This document shows, piece by piece, positions 7,059-7,570 of a stretch of 7,570 bases of DNA; position 1 is the first letter of the stretch; every line of letters starts with the position of its first letter. Where the stretch lies: assembly GCA_964445575.1 (NCBI GenBank), contig CAYULB010000082.1, positions 1 to 7,570 on the forward strand, given 5' to 3'. Both the position numbers and the translations under genes were made by a program. The stretch is from WJMT01 sp964445575. GTDB lineage: Bacteria > Acidobacteriota > Aminicenantia > Aminicenantales > Aminicenantaceae. The notes beneath the pieces were generated by a model that saw only the letters and a list, made by a program, of their open reading frames with translations, was not told the origin of the DNA and did not search any database.

Positions 7059-7104
7059 ACTTTGTGATGATTTAAATTTTTTTACTGAATTCATTCCAGC
7101 TTTC

Positions 7105-7133
7105 ATATTACTTTCAACAAAGTTATTAATCAA
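7105..7133 (-). promoter_or_regulatory. Candidate sigma-70 promoter for the dehydrogenase cluster
   Basis: On the minus strand TTGATT (7133-7128) is followed after exactly 17 bases by TAATAT (7110-7105). Each hexamer matches consensus at four of six positions. Transcription would begin near 7098, leaving about 50 bases of leader before ATG 7047. A second candidate further upstream on the same strand has a perfect -35 TTGACA (7182-7177) but its best -10, TTTATA or TATAAA near 7158-7151, is at an 18-20 base spacing. AT-rich DNA gives such matches by chance, so this is a suggestion. Confidence 0.4.
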
Positions 7134-7209
7134 GCATTTATCCTGAACTATTTATAAAAAAATGGCGATGTGGTAGTGTCAACCTCGGCTTGTGAATAAT
7201 CCAGGTTAT

Positions 7210-7238
7210 TTGACATATAAGGTGAAATAATCTAAATT
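7210..7238 (+). promoter_or_regulatory. Weak candidate promoter for the YHS gene
   Basis: A perfect TTGACA -35 hexamer (7210-7215) is followed after 17 bases by TAAATT (7233-7238), a four-of-six -10. If used, transcription would start just before ATG 7249, giving an almost leaderless message and excluding the TTG 7237 start and the AAGGTGA upstream of it. The two readings conflict, so I give this low weight. Confidence 0.25.
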
Positions 7239-7512
7239 GATATCCATTATGCCTGGCTTATTTCGGATTATTCTCTACGCTTTGATTGCCTACTTAATCT
7301 ATGTTATTGTCAAATTCTATCAATCACTGAAACAATCAAAAAAAAGCCGCCCAAAAAAGAGCTCTAAACTCAGTATTATGGTTAAAGATGAAGTCTGCAA
7401 CACATATCTTCCCGAAGAAGAGACTATAAAGGAATGGCACAAAGGAAAGGAATACTACTTCTGCTCCCATGAATGCCGGGAAAAATTTTTAGAATCCAAA
7501 AAGAAAAGTTAA
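7237..7512 (+). CDS. Small membrane-anchored YHS-type metal-site protein
   Basis: The product has 91 residues from TTG 7237, or 87 from ATG 7249. One membrane helix (about 8-25) is followed by a very basic linker rich in K, S and R (26-44) and a C-terminal YHS/TRASH-like mini-domain. That domain shows M-V-K-D-E-V-C54, then G70-K-E-Y-Y-F-C76-S-H-E-C80-R-E-K-F. The spacing matches small proteins with the D-P-V-C-G...Y-Y-F-C-S-x-x-C-R-x-x-F pattern, a likely cytoplasmic metal or metal-sensing site built from C54, C76 and C80. It departs from the norm with Glu for Pro and Asn for Gly around C54. The topology should be N-out, C-in, by the positive-inside rule. AAGGTGA (7219-7225) lies 11 bases before the TTG and favours it slightly, whereas ATG 7249 has no ribosome binding site at normal distance. 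It is divergent from the dehydrogenase. Its function is unknown. Confidence 0.78.
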   Translation: MISIMPGLFRIILYALIAYLIYVIVKFYQSLKQSKKSRPKKSSKLSIMVKDEVCNTYLPEEETIKEWHKGKEYYFCSHECREKFLESKKKS

Positions 7513-7517
7513 TTCAG

Positions 7518-7570
7518 TTAAGGGGCCAAACTCCAGCAGTCTATGGTCACCGTATCCTCTAAAGAAACCT
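7518..7570 (-). CDS. C-terminal tail of a gene running off the right edge
   Basis: On the minus strand one frame is open from the edge and closes with TAA at 7520-7518, giving 16 residues that end L-E-D-T-V-T-I-D-C-W-S-L-A-P. The alternation of hydrophobic residues looks like a real beta strand, and the L-E-D-x-x-x-x-D pattern recalls the last strand of small cupin-domain proteins. That identification rests on very few residues. The stop lies five bases from the end of the convergent YHS gene. A second open minus frame reads through into the YHS gene and is less protein-like. Confidence 0.4.
   Translation of the reverse strand, partial: VSLEDTVTIDCWSLAP

Noticed and set aside
1..7570. Mobile element, phage, CRISPR or defence system
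   Set aside because: I found no transposase, integrase, terminal inverted repeats, target duplications, regularly spaced repeats or nuclease/helicase-type genes on either strand.

Overview
The window is AT-rich bacterial chromosomal DNA that is almost entirely coding. It carries no rRNA, tRNA, CRISPR array, transposase or phage gene that I can see. Purine-rich Shine-Dalgarno sequences (AAGGA, AAGGAG) precede several starts. The gene content is an NtrY-type giant sensor kinase, a MeaB GTPase, a methylmalonyl-CoA epimerase and an acyl-CoA dehydrogenase. This fits a heterotrophic bacterium that handles short or branched acyl-CoAs through propionyl/methylmalonyl-CoA. Members of, or relatives of, the Acidobacteriota/Aminicenantes or Bacteroidota would fit the kinase and its small neighbour, but that placement is a guess from family style, not a demonstrated assignment.

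Layout. On the plus strand, a short leader of uncertain content (1-143) precedes a small DUF4783/NTF2-like protein (144-581). It overlaps a 1296-residue membrane sensor histidine kinase (545-4435), which ends in a small hairpin that contains its own stop codon. Convergent to these lies a minus-strand metabolic cluster, read in the order acyl-CoA dehydrogenase (7047-5902), meaB (5814-4873) and methylmalonyl-CoA epimerase (4872-4465). The last two abut with no spacer (TAA followed directly by ATG). A 189-base divergent region (7048-7236) separates the dehydrogenase from a plus-strand small membrane-anchored YHS-type protein (7237-7512). The window ends in the C-terminal tail of another minus-strand gene (7518-7570).

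How the genes work together. The dehydrogenase would oxidise an acyl-CoA, passing electrons to an ETF that is not in the window. Downstream propionyl-CoA would be carboxylated to (S)-methylmalonyl-CoA, epimerised by Mce, and isomerised to succinyl-CoA by a B12-dependent mutase that MeaB protects and reloads. The mutase and carboxylase genes are not here. The kinase and its small partner look like an unrelated signalling unit: a 12-helix receptor with three extracytoplasmic domains and a complete catalytic core, with no response regulator in view.

The most interesting object is the small-protein/kinase pair. The metabolic cluster is conventional apart from its missing mutase.
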